From contig NZ_BLAW01000001.1 in assembly GCF_009617895.1 (NCBI RefSeq), positions 3,153,001 through 3,217,000 on the forward strand: a stretch of DNA of 64,000 bases, written 5' to 3'. Below are positions 27,254-36,136 of this stretch, one piece after another. The position numbers were made by a program, and so were the translations under genes. The stretch is from Prolixibacter sp. SD074. GTDB taxonomy: Bacteria > Bacteroidota > Bacteroidia > Bacteroidales > Prolixibacteraceae. The notes under the pieces are model-generated. The model was given only the letters and a program-made list of their open reading frames with translations. It ran no database searches and was not told where the DNA came from. How positions within the stretch are numbered: position 1 is the stretch's first letter; each line of letters opens with the position of its first letter.

Positions 27254-27649
27254 ATGAAACCTGAGATTTTGGTTACCTACCGTATTCCGAAGGAGGGAAT
27301 TCAGGAGCTGGAAGAAAAATTTGATGTCATTTATCCTGAAAAGGAAGCGTTTTCAATGGAAGACATCGAAGAACGATCGCCACCGTCTGGATGCTTTGCT
27401 GGAAAAACCGCTCAATGCTACTTACGTCTCAATGGACGAATTACTGGAGCACTCAGATGTGATTTCGGTGAACACGCCATTAACCGAAGAAACCCGTCAT
27501 CTTTTAAGCGAAAAAGAGATGCAAAAAATGAAGAACGGCGTTTTCGTGGTGAATACCGCGAGAGGGCCCGTGATCGACGAAAAAATGCTGGTCAAATACC
27601 TTCAGAACGGAAAGATATTTCCATCGTAAACCCGGAAATTTTTGCATAA
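27254..27649 (+). pseudogene. D-isomer-specific 2-hydroxyacid dehydrogenase remnant
   Basis: Three pieces of one dehydrogenase remain. The N-terminus (MKPEILVTYRIPKEGIQELE to about 27370) is in frame 1. A middle piece in the next frame (from about 27375: LNATYVSMDELLEHSDVISV, then GVFVVNTARGPVIDEKML to about 27615) covers the second half of the NAD-binding domain. The C-terminus (IVNPEIFA) returns to frame 1. About 130 residues, including the GxGxxG loop, and about 90 residues carrying the catalytic His are missing. Non-functional. Confidence 0.8.
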
Positions 27650-27651
27650 AA

Positions 27652-27696
27652 ATATCCCGCTGAAAATCGTCGGAGTAACGAAAGTCAGCGGGATAT
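27652..27696. terminator. Hairpin between 2-hydroxyacid dehydrogenase relic and receiver gene
   Basis: ATATCCCGCTGA (27652-27663) is the perfect inverse complement of TCAGCGGGATAT (27685-27696), loop of 21 nt. It lies between convergent units and probably acts on both. Confidence 0.6.
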
Positions 27697-27717
27697 CACA
27701 TACATGCAAATAGGATC

Positions 27718-28245
27718 TTACCACTCAAATTCCGTTGGGAAGAATATGGTAAGGCTTAAAATGAGTATGATAATGACCACCAGCGCAACAAAAAAGAGCG
27801 TTACGCCCATTTTGTAGCGTTTGTTACTCTTAACTAGTTGTTGTACCGAGATAATTTTGGTGATCTTGTTAACGATTTTTTTCAGTGCCAGCTGGTCTTT
27901 CACGATATAATCGTAGGCACCGTATTTCATGGTATTAATAGCGACATCAATGCTGTCCTGTCCCGATAGGAAAATGAATTCTATTTCGGGATGCACTTTT
28001 TTTGCGGCTTTTAGCACATCACTTCCGTTCATTCCCTCCAGCAAGTAGTCCTGAATAATGATATCGGGTTTTTTATCCAGGGCGTTCAGACAATCTTCAC
28101 CACTGGTATAACTTTCTACCCGGTTGAATTTTTTTGAGCGAAGATAGCTAACGACCAGTTTGTTGTAAACCTGATTGTCTTCAACAACGAAGATTAAGGG
28201 ATCCTTAAGATTTTGCATGTCTGCCTGATTTTGTTTTAGTCGCAA
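27718..28245 (-). CDS. Membrane-anchored response-regulator receiver protein
   Basis: 175 residues. A CheY-like receiver (about 15-135) has the acidic pocket VEDN, the phospho-acceptor Asp66 (IIIQDYLLEGMNG), Ser94 in FLSGQ and Lys116 in YIVKD. In place of an output domain it ends with one strongly hydrophobic helix (about 147-170, GVTLFFVALVVIIILILSL) and a short tail, so the receiver should face the cytoplasm at the inner membrane. An alternative start is ATG 28218. No kinase is adjacent. Confidence 0.82.
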   Translation of the reverse strand: MRLKQNQADMQNLKDPLIFVVEDNQVYNKLVVSYLRSKKFNRVESYTSGEDCLNALDKKPDIIIQDYLLEGMNGSDVLKAAKKVHPEIEFIFLSGQDSIDVAINTMKYGAYDYIVKDQLALKKIVNKITKIISVQQLVKSNKRYKMGVTLFFVALVVIIILILSLTIFFPTEFEW

Positions 28246-28445
28246 TTGCGATGATGAAACGCTGTATCGTAATTATCAAAATGTTGTTTATAGAAATAGA
28301 GTGAAGATAATAATTTTTTATGATTACCACCTTGAATATCTAATTCTCTACTACAACGTGGTTTTAAGGTTATTTATTACCAAGAAAGTTAAAATATTTC
28401 AAATTTTAAATTACCTCAGGGCAAAACACCCACCCAATAATCAGG

Positions 28446-28646
28446 TTATTGGCTAAATGTTTGAATGTCATAAAGTAATTTCTTCCGGTTTTTTGCCAGC
28501 TTTTTCCCGTCATTAAATAGTAAATCACAACCAGAACCAAACACGCCATCCATATCGAAGAAAACAGCCTTTAACTCAAACCGGGGCTGTTTTTCCTGTT
28601 GAAGATATTTTTCAATTGCTATGCTAAACATGCGCGAACCGATCAA
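28446..28646 (-). pseudogene. HAD-family phosphatase reduced to its two ends
   Basis: A 66-residue frame. Residues about 6-38 (MFSIAIEKYLQQEKQ; LKAVFFDMDGVF) match the N-terminus and catalytic motif I of beta-phosphoglucomutase-like HAD proteins. They are fused directly to what looks like the C-terminal end of the same family (GCDLLFNDGKKLAKNRKKLL, compare the usual GAD-hydrophobic-F end). About 140 central residues with motifs II and III are missing, so it cannot be catalytic. Identity of the tail is inference. Confidence 0.6.
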
Positions 28647-28657
28647 TGAGCGGAAAG

Positions 28658-28855
28658 TTAATTCTCCGGAATTTCCTGAACGCGACCTACATCTCCCGAT
28701 GTTAACCGCACTTTAATACCGTGAGGGTGCGTGGGCGAATTGGTCAGAATATCCTTCACAACTCCTTCGGTCCGTTTCCCGCTTCGCTGATCTTTTTTCA
28801 GAACAATGGAGACATGCAACCCAGGCCTGATGTCTGAACGTTTTTTACCATTCAT
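28658..28855 (-). CDS. ywbE: YwbE family small protein (DUF2196)
   Basis: 65 residues: KRSDIRPGLHVSIVLKKDQR, then EGVVKDILTNSPTHPHGIKV and RLTSGDVGRVQEI. This is the complete YwbE/DUF2196 family, normally 60-70 residues and probably a small beta-barrel. Function unknown. It lies 11 bp before the HAD relic, in the same orientation. Confidence 0.88.
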   Translation of the reverse strand: MNGKKRSDIRPGLHVSIVLKKDQRSGKRTEGVVKDILTNSPTHPHGIKVRLTSGDVGRVQEIPEN

Positions 28856-29009
28856 AGCGTTTCAATTTCTGCCACAAAGAAAGCGCATTCCATTTACCGG
28901 AAGATGAAGCCAGCGTTATTTCCTGCGAAATCGTGTAATCTCTGGCCTGAAAAGTTTCAAAAAACGGTAGGATGGTGTAGTTTCGTCATGAACATTAAAA
29001 TGGACCAGC

Positions 29010-29780
29010 ATGCTGCTCGCAATCGATATCGGTAACTCGAACATCGTTTTTGGTGTTCACGATAGTGAAAAATGGGTCAATGAATGGCGTATTTTAACGG
29101 TAGCCGATAAAACCGCTGACGAATACGAAGTCATTTTCCGTTCGTTGTTGACAAACTTAGTCGATTACGTTGAAAAAGTTGACCGGATTGTGGTTAGTAG
29201 CGTGGTCCCACAGCTTTTACGGGCCTTTACCGAGATGTTGGATTCTTTGTTCGACATTAAGCCGTTGATTGTGGGACCGGAAATTTATCCAATGCTTCCG
29301 CTGAAGGCGCTTAACCCGTATGAAATCGGGACCGATTTGATTGCCAACTCAATGGCGGCTTATAAGCGGTTTGGTTCGTTGTGCACCGTTGTCGATTTTG
29401 GAACGGCCCTGACACTGACCACGATTTCGGATGACGGGGAAATATTGGGTGTTTCCATCGCTCCGGGATTGAAGACAGCTATTAAATCGTTAACCGGAAA
29501 TACAGCCCAGTTGCCTTCCGTGCATTTAACTCCGCCGCCTTCGGTACTCGGAGAAAATACGGTCCATGCGCTGCAATCAGGAATTGTGTTGGGCTACTCC
29601 GGGTTAGTCGATCATCTGATTGATTTAATCCGAAATGAGCTGGGGAAATTTCCCGAAGTGATTGCTACCGGCGGGCTGGCCAGTGTGCTGTCTCCCATTT
29701 CGAAATCCATTCGCATAGTCGATCAACAACTTACGCTTGAAGGTTTGCGCCTGATTAGTGATGTTGTGGAAGTAGATTAA
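29010..29780 (+). CDS. coaX: Type III pantothenate kinase
   Basis: 256 residues of the ASKHA fold. LLAIDIGNSNIVFGVH is the N-terminal phosphate motif, VVDFGTALTLTTI the second, and GLKTAIKSLTGNTAQLP follows the catalytic region. It catalyses the first step of CoA synthesis and is not feedback-inhibited in this type. Single gene, convergent with the TPR gene. Confidence 0.96.
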   Translation: MLLAIDIGNSNIVFGVHDSEKWVNEWRILTVADKTADEYEVIFRSLLTNLVDYVEKVDRIVVSSVVPQLLRAFTEMLDSLFDIKPLIVGPEIYPMLPLKALNPYEIGTDLIANSMAAYKRFGSLCTVVDFGTALTLTTISDDGEILGVSIAPGLKTAIKSLTGNTAQLPSVHLTPPPSVLGENTVHALQSGIVLGYSGLVDHLIDLIRNELGKFPEVIATGGLASVLSPISKSIRIVDQQLTLEGLRLISDVVEVD

Positions 29781-29810
29781 AAAAGCCGGCGGAAGTGGCG
29801 GCAAAGTATG

Positions 29811-32042
29811 TTACGATTCAAGTGAATAGCGCAGCTGGTCGAGCATGATCGGAACGTCCTCCTGATCGACTCCCTGCCGAAGCAGATGTTCCAAATCTTC
29901 CTCGAAGGCATCCATAAATTCAGCTTCCGAGTTTTCTTTGTCCCGGATACTTTTTCGGTACCACTCCAACGCTTCTTTGCGGTTCCCGAGGCACCACTGG
30001 ACGTGTCCCATGTTCATCAGATCGTATTTGTTGGGCGAACCTTCGGTTAACTTCCGGTAATAATTCTCCGATTGCTCCAGTTTCCCAACCAGCAACGATG
30101 ACCAGGCAATGGGGCGCCAAACATTTTTGTTTCCGGGAGATAGATACTCTACCTTGAAATAATACTTTAATGCATCCTCGTACTTTTTCAGCTCCATATA
30201 GCAATGCCCGATGGAGATGTGTGTGCTCAGGTTGTTGGGTTCCAGAATCTCAGCTTGCTTGTAATATTCCAGCGCTTTTTCGGGCTCTTTCAGGTTCCGG
30301 TAACAGAGTGCGATTTTCTTGTGGTTCCAGATTTTGTTGACATCGAAGAGATCGGCTTTCAGATAATAGGAGAGCGCTTCACGGTAGTCGCCTGTTTTCT
30401 GGTAACAAAAGGCCAGTTTCTGCAACAGTTCGCCATCCTCATTTTCCTGTAAAAGCATGAGATAAATTTCCGATGCCTCATTGAAATAGTTCTTGGCAAA
30501 ATAGAATTCGGCCATATTCCGGAGGATGCCCAAGTTTTCTTGTAAAAGAGGACGGAACGTGTTTTTGTTATGAAAATCAAGCCGCCAGGAAAAGACATCT
30601 TCAAAATCGGTGTGGTTGGGATGCAATTTGAAGAATCGGTACAAATCCTGGATGTATTGATTCGAAGCCACTTCGGCAGCTTTGTTGGGCGAAATGGCCA
30701 GCTCATCTTGTTTTAGTTCCTCCATCTGGTCCATTTCCGCTTTAAGCGAACCCGACATCATTTTCTTGTATTCATTCGGAATATTCTGCAAGCTCAGGCA
30801 AAACGAGTATTTATCGGAGTTACAAAGCATTGGCGATTTTACGATAGCTTCCATGAAGGTGTTGGTCGCTTCGTCGCTTTTATCTCCCGTTATGCTACTA
30901 ATTTCGGGATGTTGTGGGAAAAAGGGTACGAACCAATTCACAAACTCACTGAAGAAAGGGAAATTCTTCAACATGGAAAAAGAGCCCATGAACACATCGG
31001 CACCTTCCATCTGCAGTTCCGATAACTCTTCCATTTTGTCCATCAAGCCGGGCGAATCGCTTAAAATATCCTGCCAATCCGGGTTTTTGTCGTCCATCAT
31101 GCCTTCCCCAATCAGGTTGTCCATGCTTAGTTTGTTCCGGAGGTTTGGGCTCAACCGCATCATTTCCGGAAGTATCTCATCCTGCAGGCGACGCTGTAAT
31201 TTCTCCGTTTCCTTACTTCGGATAAACTGAAGGATCACTTTTTCAAACAGCCGTTTGAATTCCGGATCTTCGTTCAGTATGGCCAGCCGTCCGGTAATCT
31301 GGGAGAAGAATGGGAGCCGTAAATCGTACTGATATAACAATATCATCAGGCCAACCAGGGCCCGCTGCCTGACTAATTCATCGCTGGTATTGTATGCTTC
31401 GAACAGCAAATTGAATTTCTGCTCGTCGAAATAGCGGGCTAAACTAAAGGTAATGGCAGTAACGAGGAGGGCTTTTTCGTGAACCGGAATACTTTCGCCG
31501 GAAAGGAAATCCCGGGCAAAGCTCATTTCATCGTCGTTTAGTAAATCCCGGAACCAGAAATGGTAAAAAACGTAATTCAGTTTTTCCATATGGGCCCTTA
31601 CCGGATTTTCTTTTCCTGGTTGTGCCGAAATCGATTCATCAATCAATGACTGCAGCTCGCAATGCACGTGGAACTCGTCAATTTCCTGAAGCGTTTGGGA
31701 AAGATTCTCGAGATATAGCTCTGCAAAGCCTCTTTTCTTTTGGTATGGAAGCAGGTTCGAAAAACGCACTCTCAGGTTTTCCGTCACCTTATCGGCCAGC
31801 TCGAAAGTCGAAACCAGCATATGCCGGTACACTTTCTGCCTTTCGGGATCATTGATTCCTTCGACGGTATACTGCAGCATATATTTGTATGTCTGTTCGA
31901 GGTTGTGGTATTCATCGCGAAAATCACCCGCCCCGGTTTCATTAATCAACTGTTCAAGCAGATCGAATGCGGGTTTTAGCTTACGCGAAGCAAGTAATTG
32001 ACAAATTTCGTTGAACTTTTGCGTTATTTCCTGATCGTTCAT
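29811..32042 (-). CDS. Large TPR-repeat protein
   Basis: 743 residues with no signal peptide or membrane helix. The first two thirds are helical and not assignable to a known domain. From about residue 510 on there are several tetratricopeptide repeats (for example NLSTHISIGHCYMELKKYED and NKIWNHKKIALCYRNLKEPE). Likely a cytoplasmic scaffold protein; partners unknown. Confidence 0.8.
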   Translation of the reverse strand: MNDQEITQKFNEICQLLASRKLKPAFDLLEQLINETGAGDFRDEYHNLEQTYKYMLQYTVEGINDPERQKVYRHMLVSTFELADKVTENLRVRFSNLLPYQKKRGFAELYLENLSQTLQEIDEFHVHCELQSLIDESISAQPGKENPVRAHMEKLNYVFYHFWFRDLLNDDEMSFARDFLSGESIPVHEKALLVTAITFSLARYFDEQKFNLLFEAYNTSDELVRQRALVGLMILLYQYDLRLPFFSQITGRLAILNEDPEFKRLFEKVILQFIRSKETEKLQRRLQDEILPEMMRLSPNLRNKLSMDNLIGEGMMDDKNPDWQDILSDSPGLMDKMEELSELQMEGADVFMGSFSMLKNFPFFSEFVNWFVPFFPQHPEISSITGDKSDEATNTFMEAIVKSPMLCNSDKYSFCLSLQNIPNEYKKMMSGSLKAEMDQMEELKQDELAISPNKAAEVASNQYIQDLYRFFKLHPNHTDFEDVFSWRLDFHNKNTFRPLLQENLGILRNMAEFYFAKNYFNEASEIYLMLLQENEDGELLQKLAFCYQKTGDYREALSYYLKADLFDVNKIWNHKKIALCYRNLKEPEKALEYYKQAEILEPNNLSTHISIGHCYMELKKYEDALKYYFKVEYLSPGNKNVWRPIAWSSLLVGKLEQSENYYRKLTEGSPNKYDLMNMGHVQWCLGNRKEALEWYRKSIRDKENSEAEFMDAFEEDLEHLLRQGVDQEDVPIMLDQLRYSLES

Positions 32043-32423
32043 AATTGTTCTTCCTATGTGGGCTTTATATGCAGAAGTGCTTCTTGCCGTTTATTCATCG
32101 ATCAAAAGCCGAACCAATCAATCATTTGTTTTATCCTCTGGTGGCGAGATGTTTTTTATCATAGCAAATGAATGAATAAAATGCAGTAAATTAGCTTATT
32201 ACTGTTTGGTAAACTTGAGTAGACGATATGGCCATTTTTCTGACATTTTGTCTTAAGCCGGGGCATTATTGAATTTTTGCCCGCTTATTAAAGTTTACCC
32301 AGTGTGTAACTAAGATAGAGGTTTAAACGTCATATCACAACACTGTTGGATGCAACCTTTTAAAATAAACAAGGCTTTTCCTTATGAATACTTTCCCAGT
32401 TTGTTTATCATAAACGCATTATC
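32043..32423. other. Intergenic region, no gene seen
   Basis: A 381-bp AT-rich divergent spacer between the TPR gene and the SDR gene. I find no convincing coding frame, RNA, terminator or full TTG/TAnnTTTG promoter, although promoters for both genes must lie here. Confidence 0.6.
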
Positions 32424-33242
32424 ATGAATTCCAAACATATTGTTATTACAGGCTCAACGCGTGGAATCGGGTTGGGAATGGCACGCGCCTTCCTCTCCAT
32501 GGGGCACGTTGTTTCCGTTTCCGGAAGGCACCGGGAACTCGTGAATGCGGTTGCCCGGAAACTGCAGAACGAGTTTAGTCCGGAAAAAGTGGCGGGTTTT
32601 GTTGTGGATGTTACAGCTCCCCGCAGCGTTGATCAGTTGTGGTTAAAAGCGTCTCTTTGGAAACCGGTTGATATATGGATTAACAATGCAGGAATCGGTC
32701 CGTCCGGTGAGTTGTTCCACCATATTTATCCGGAAGAAATTGATGAGGTAATTCACACCAACCTGACGGGAGTAATAAATGGAACCCGTGTGGCTTATTT
32801 ACACATGAAACAGCAAGGCGCTGGAGCGATTTACAACATGGAAGGTTTTGGTAGCGATGGACGGACGATGCCGGGCATGACCCTGTATGGGACTACCAAA
32901 CGGGCTGTTCGTTATTTCACCCATAGTTTTGCAAAGGAAATGGTGGAGAAAAAGGTTTTGCTCGGCACGTTAAGTCCAGGCATGGTGGTAACCGGTTTAT
33001 TGCTGGAATCAGTGAAAAAGGCGCCGGCAGGCCCTCAGCAAAGCATCAGAATATTTAATATTTTGGCTGATAGGGTCGAAACAGTTGCTCCTTTTCTTGC
33101 CAGAAAAATCCTGGAAAATCAAAAAACCGATGTCCGAATTGCCTGGCTGACTAAGTGGAAAATCTTTTTCCGGTTTTTCCGGTCATTTTTCCGTAAGAGA
33201 GCGGTGTTTTTTAATGATGACTTAAATTCTAGTCAAAATTAA
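32424..33242 (+). CDS. Short-chain dehydrogenase/reductase
   Basis: 272 residues, classical SDR: GSTRGIGLGMARAF (NAD(P)-binding TGxxxGxG variant), NNAGIG, and catalytic YGTTK (in MTLYGTTKRAV). The usual Ser is embedded in an unusual NMEGFGSDG segment that I recall from other Bacteroidota SDRs. The substrate is not predictable. The tail is rich in Phe, Arg and Lys (WKIFFRFFRSFFRKR), possibly a membrane-peripheral amphipathic helix. Confidence 0.88.
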   Translation: MNSKHIVITGSTRGIGLGMARAFLSMGHVVSVSGRHRELVNAVARKLQNEFSPEKVAGFVVDVTAPRSVDQLWLKASLWKPVDIWINNAGIGPSGELFHHIYPEEIDEVIHTNLTGVINGTRVAYLHMKQQGAGAIYNMEGFGSDGRTMPGMTLYGTTKRAVRYFTHSFAKEMVEKKVLLGTLSPGMVVTGLLLESVKKAPAGPQQSIRIFNILADRVETVAPFLARKILENQKTDVRIAWLTKWKIFFRFFRSFFRKRAVFFNDDLNSSQN

Positions 33243-33400
33243 TTCAGGGGATTTCGTAAAACGAAAGGCCAAATTTTTAATTAATCAGCAACAATATTAT
33301 TTTCGATAAGATAGTAATGGATGAAATTAATCTGTTAGTTACTGTAAGATAGGATAAGATATTTTTAATAAGAGAATTGTAAAAAAATAATTAATTGAAA

Positions 33401-33781
33401 TTAGAAGCTGGTTTCAATTGCCTTCAACTCATTTTCTGAATAATTTTTAAACCATTCCTTTAACTTTTCGCGGGCCAGTTCCCGGTGTTTGTCGTTGATG
33501 TTTTCTTTTAGCAACGAAAGGGCCAGGAAAAGGATGCTGACGTCGTCGGTAAAGCCAATCAGCGGGGCAAAATCCGGAATGGCGTCGGCGGGAAAAATAA
33601 AATACCCCAACGCGCCAGCCAGGTAAAGCTTATTCTTGAAGGAAACTTCCGGATCATTCAGCATGTAGTATAGCAGCAAAGCCGGGTAGACCACCTTGAT
33701 ACCCGCTTTCCCACCGTAAGTCTTTAGCTTTTGACGGAAGGAGGACGGAGAGTAATATTTCGTAAAATCACGCAATCGCAT
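33401..33781 (-). CDS. YkvA/DUF1232 family protein
   Basis: 126 residues. The DUF1232 core (YPALLLYYMLNDPEVSFKNK...FIFPADAIPDFAPLIGFTDD) with two hydrophobic segments is intact. It is membrane-associated and of unknown function. It lies downstream of dusB, in the same direction, 39 bp away. Confidence 0.85.
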   Translation of the reverse strand: MRLRDFTKYYSPSSFRQKLKTYGGKAGIKVVYPALLLYYMLNDPEVSFKNKLYLAGALGYFIFPADAIPDFAPLIGFTDDVSILFLALSLLKENINDKHRELAREKLKEWFKNYSENELKAIETSF

Positions 33782-33820
33782 GAAACGAATATAGGGAAAT
33801 CATTGGAAAAGCAAAAAGTT

Positions 33821-34834
33821 TTATTTCAGACTGATGTTGGTATAATCTACGCGTGTATCTTGATATTTAGCAACAATGCGATCGAGGATTTCCAACACCT
33901 GGCCGTGTTCTTCTGCCCGGAGGAGCGCAATCCGCAACTCCCTGAAATCCGGCACACCCGGGAAGTAGCGGGCAAAGTGGCGGCGCATCTCCCAAATGGC
34001 TTGCTTTTCGTATTCTTTCCACGAAAGTGATTGTTCCAGTTGCTCTTTGATGACCTCCACAATTTCGGGAACCGTAGGAGGAGGCAACATTTCTCCTGTT
34101 TGGAAATAGTGCTTGATTTCGCGGAATATCCAGGGACGGCCGATAGCCCCGCGGCCAATCATCATTCCGTCAACGCCCGAAATGTCCAGCGCTTCTTTCG
34201 CTTTTTGCGGACCGTTGATATCGCCATTCCCGATAAGGGGAATTTTAAAACGGGGGTTGCTTTTCACTTTTCCAATCATTTCCCAGTCGGCCTCACCGGT
34301 GTACAATTGCTGGCGGGTACGTCCGTGAAGGGCCAGCATCTGAATGCCCACATCCTGCAATCGCTCGGACATTTCGACAATGGGTTTGTCGTTGTCATCC
34401 CAACCCACGCGGGTTTTTGCCGTTACCGGAAGATTGACGGCCCTCACAATCTGGCTGGCCATTTCAATCATTTTTGGAATGTCGCGCAACAAACCGGACC
34501 CGGCGCCTTTGCCGGCAATTTTTTTCATCGGGCACCCGAAATTGATGTCGATGTAATTGGGATGGAACGTTTCGGCCAATTTTGCAGCTTCCACCATCGA
34601 ATCGATATTGGCGCCGTAAATCTGTATAGCGATGGGGCGGTCGAACTCGAAAAGCGTCATTTTCCGCATGGTTTTATTCACATCGCGGATGAGCGCTTCG
34701 GAAGAGATGAATTCGGTTGACATGACGTCGGCTCCGTATTTTTTGCAGATATACCTAAACGACTTGTAAGTCACGTCTTCCATTGGTGATAAAAACAATG
34801 GCATTTCGCCCAGTTCGAGTTCCCCAATCTTCAC
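33821..34834 (-). CDS. dusB: tRNA-dihydrouridine synthase DusB-like
   Basis: 337 residues, FMN-dependent TIM barrel. SPMEDVTYKSFR is the N-terminal motif, NFGCPMKKIAGKGAGSGLL carries the catalytic Cys, and KTRVGWDD and GNGDINGP bind FMN or RNA. It reduces uridines in the tRNA D-loop. Length and motifs are normal. Confidence 0.95.
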   Translation of the reverse strand: MKIGELELGEMPLFLSPMEDVTYKSFRYICKKYGADVMSTEFISSEALIRDVNKTMRKMTLFEFDRPIAIQIYGANIDSMVEAAKLAETFHPNYIDINFGCPMKKIAGKGAGSGLLRDIPKMIEMASQIVRAVNLPVTAKTRVGWDDNDKPIVEMSERLQDVGIQMLALHGRTRQQLYTGEADWEMIGKVKSNPRFKIPLIGNGDINGPQKAKEALDISGVDGMMIGRGAIGRPWIFREIKHYFQTGEMLPPPTVPEIVEVIKEQLEQSLSWKEYEKQAIWEMRRHFARYFPGVPDFRELRIALLRAEEHGQVLEILDRIVAKYQDTRVDYTNISLK

Positions 34835-34860
34835 AATACCAGTTTTTTAAATTTTGCGTG

Positions 34861-34887
34861 CAAATATAAAAATTATTTGTTCGCCAA
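34861..34887 (-). promoter_or_regulatory. Promoter for dusB
   Basis: On the minus strand TTG (34887-34885), 16-bp spacing, then TATATTTG (34868-34861), exact -7 match, about 27 bp before the start codon. Confidence 0.5.
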
Positions 34888-34958
34888 TATCCGGAACAAT
34901 ATTAGCCGAAATTCAGTTTCATTAACTTGAATTTAGCGTGAGCTTTGCGTTCGAATGC

Positions 34959-34966
34959 TAACTTTG
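34959..34966 (+). promoter_or_regulatory. -7 element for the CPBP protease gene
   Basis: TAACTTTG matches TAnnTTTG and lies 46 bp before the GTG start. No TTG is found at the usual distance. Confidence 0.4.
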
Positions 34967-35012
34967 CCTTGAATTCATCGGATGTTGATAATCATTTTTT
35001 AAACAGATACAA

Positions 35013-35978
35013 GTGAGATTCCGAGTACTACGCACCTCAGGGCCGTTTACGCAGTTGATGTTTTCCACGCTGGTGGTTTTGATTTTGGCCATAGTGGCTC
35101 TGTTCGTTGGCTTTTTGCTGGCCATGCCGATATTCCATTTGAGTATTGGTGACATGGGCGCTGCCATGTCCAATTTTTCGTCGCCGCAAGGAGTGGTCCT
35201 GATGAAATACTTTCAGACGGTGCAGTCCATCGGAATTTTCGTCATCCCGCCGTTCATTATCGCCTGGGTTTTGAGCGAACGGCCGATTAGCTATTTGCAT
35301 CTCGATAAAATCACTACACTCAAAAGCGTCATCCTGGTGATGGTGTTGGTGTATTTTGCCAACCCGATGATTAACTGGATGGCTGAATTCAATTCGGGTT
35401 TACAACTTCCCGATTGGCTTTCCGGTGTCCAGGACTGGATGAAAGCTTCCGAAGATCAGGCCGGACAGATTACCAAAGCCTTTCTGCATGTGGATGGTTT
35501 GGGCGGCATGTTTTTCAATCTTTTCATGATCGGATTGCTGCCGGCCATGGGAGAGGAGTTGCTTTTCAGGGGAATCGTTCAACGGATTCTGAAGGACTGG
35601 ACGAAGAATGCGCATGCAGCCATCTGGCTCAGTGCCGGGCTGTTCAGTGCTTTACACATGCAGTTTTTCGGATTTTTACCAAGAATGATGCTGGGAGCGC
35701 TTTTCGGCTACCTGCTCGAATGGAGCGGTTCTCTCTGGGTTCCAATGATTGGGCACTTTGTAAACAATGGTTCCGCCGTAGTTATTTCATATTTGATCGA
35801 CAAGGGAGTGGTCAGTTCCAGTGTTGAGAAAGTCGGCACATCGGACGGGCAGGGAACGTACCTTGCCATCCTCAGCCTGATTTTTGTAATGGTGTTGCTG
35901 AGATCGTTCTACGTGCAGGTGCGTGGGGGCGGAGAGTTGTGGACTACCACCGAAGAGCCGGGCCCACCGGTTGACTAA
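35013..35978 (+). CDS. CPBP family intramembrane glutamic endopeptidase
   Basis: 321 residues, about eight membrane helices. The three CPBP (Abi/Rce1) motifs are present: EELLFRGIVQRIL with the catalytic Glu pair, FSALHMQF, and IGHFVNNGSA. Substrates of bacterial CPBP proteases are mostly unknown. Start is GTG. Its stop codon overlaps the stop of the interrupted DUF6261 gene on the other strand. Confidence 0.9.
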   Translation: MRFRVLRTSGPFTQLMFSTLVVLILAIVALFVGFLLAMPIFHLSIGDMGAAMSNFSSPQGVVLMKYFQTVQSIGIFVIPPFIIAWVLSERPISYLHLDKITTLKSVILVMVLVYFANPMINWMAEFNSGLQLPDWLSGVQDWMKASEDQAGQITKAFLHVDGLGGMFFNLFMIGLLPAMGEELLFRGIVQRILKDWTKNAHAAIWLSAGLFSALHMQFFGFLPRMMLGALFGYLLEWSGSLWVPMIGHFVNNGSAVVISYLIDKGVVSSSVEKVGTSDGQGTYLAILSLIFVMVLLRSFYVQVRGGGELWTTTEEPGPPVD

Positions 35979-36132
35979 AAGGAAAGGTTTTTCTGCATTT
36001 TAATGGCTTCCATTTTTTTCTTCTCGCTTGGGCGGAAGAAATAAACGATGCCGTATTCCTGTGCTTTCTGCCGTTTTTCTTCGTCAGAAAAGTGGCTGTA
36101 ATGCAATTCTACCTCATTCCAGATATTTAAAA
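35975..36132 (-). pseudogene. DUF6261 gene, C-terminal part cut off by IS insertion
   Basis: Read on the minus strand this 158-bp piece encodes ILNIWNEVELHYSHFSDEEK and continues to QKNLSF and TAG. It has no start of its own. Joined to the N-terminal part (37755-38328) with one TTAA copy it restores a continuous 243-codon frame across the junction (ADELILNIWNEVE). Without the join it is untranslated. Confidence 0.85.
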
Positions 36133-36136
36133 TTAA
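36133..36136. repeat. Left target-site duplication (TTAA)
   Basis: TTAA directly abuts the left end of the IS1380-family element and is repeated at 37755-37758 on the right. Confidence 0.8.

Noticed and set aside
33252-33266. TTTCGT-AAA-ACGAAA hairpin after the SDR gene as a terminator
   Set aside because: The 6-bp AT-rich stem with a 3-nt loop and no U tract is too weak to call.
34031-34720. 229-codon frame opposite dusB
   Set aside because: It lies entirely antisense to a well-identified gene and shows no recognisable motif.
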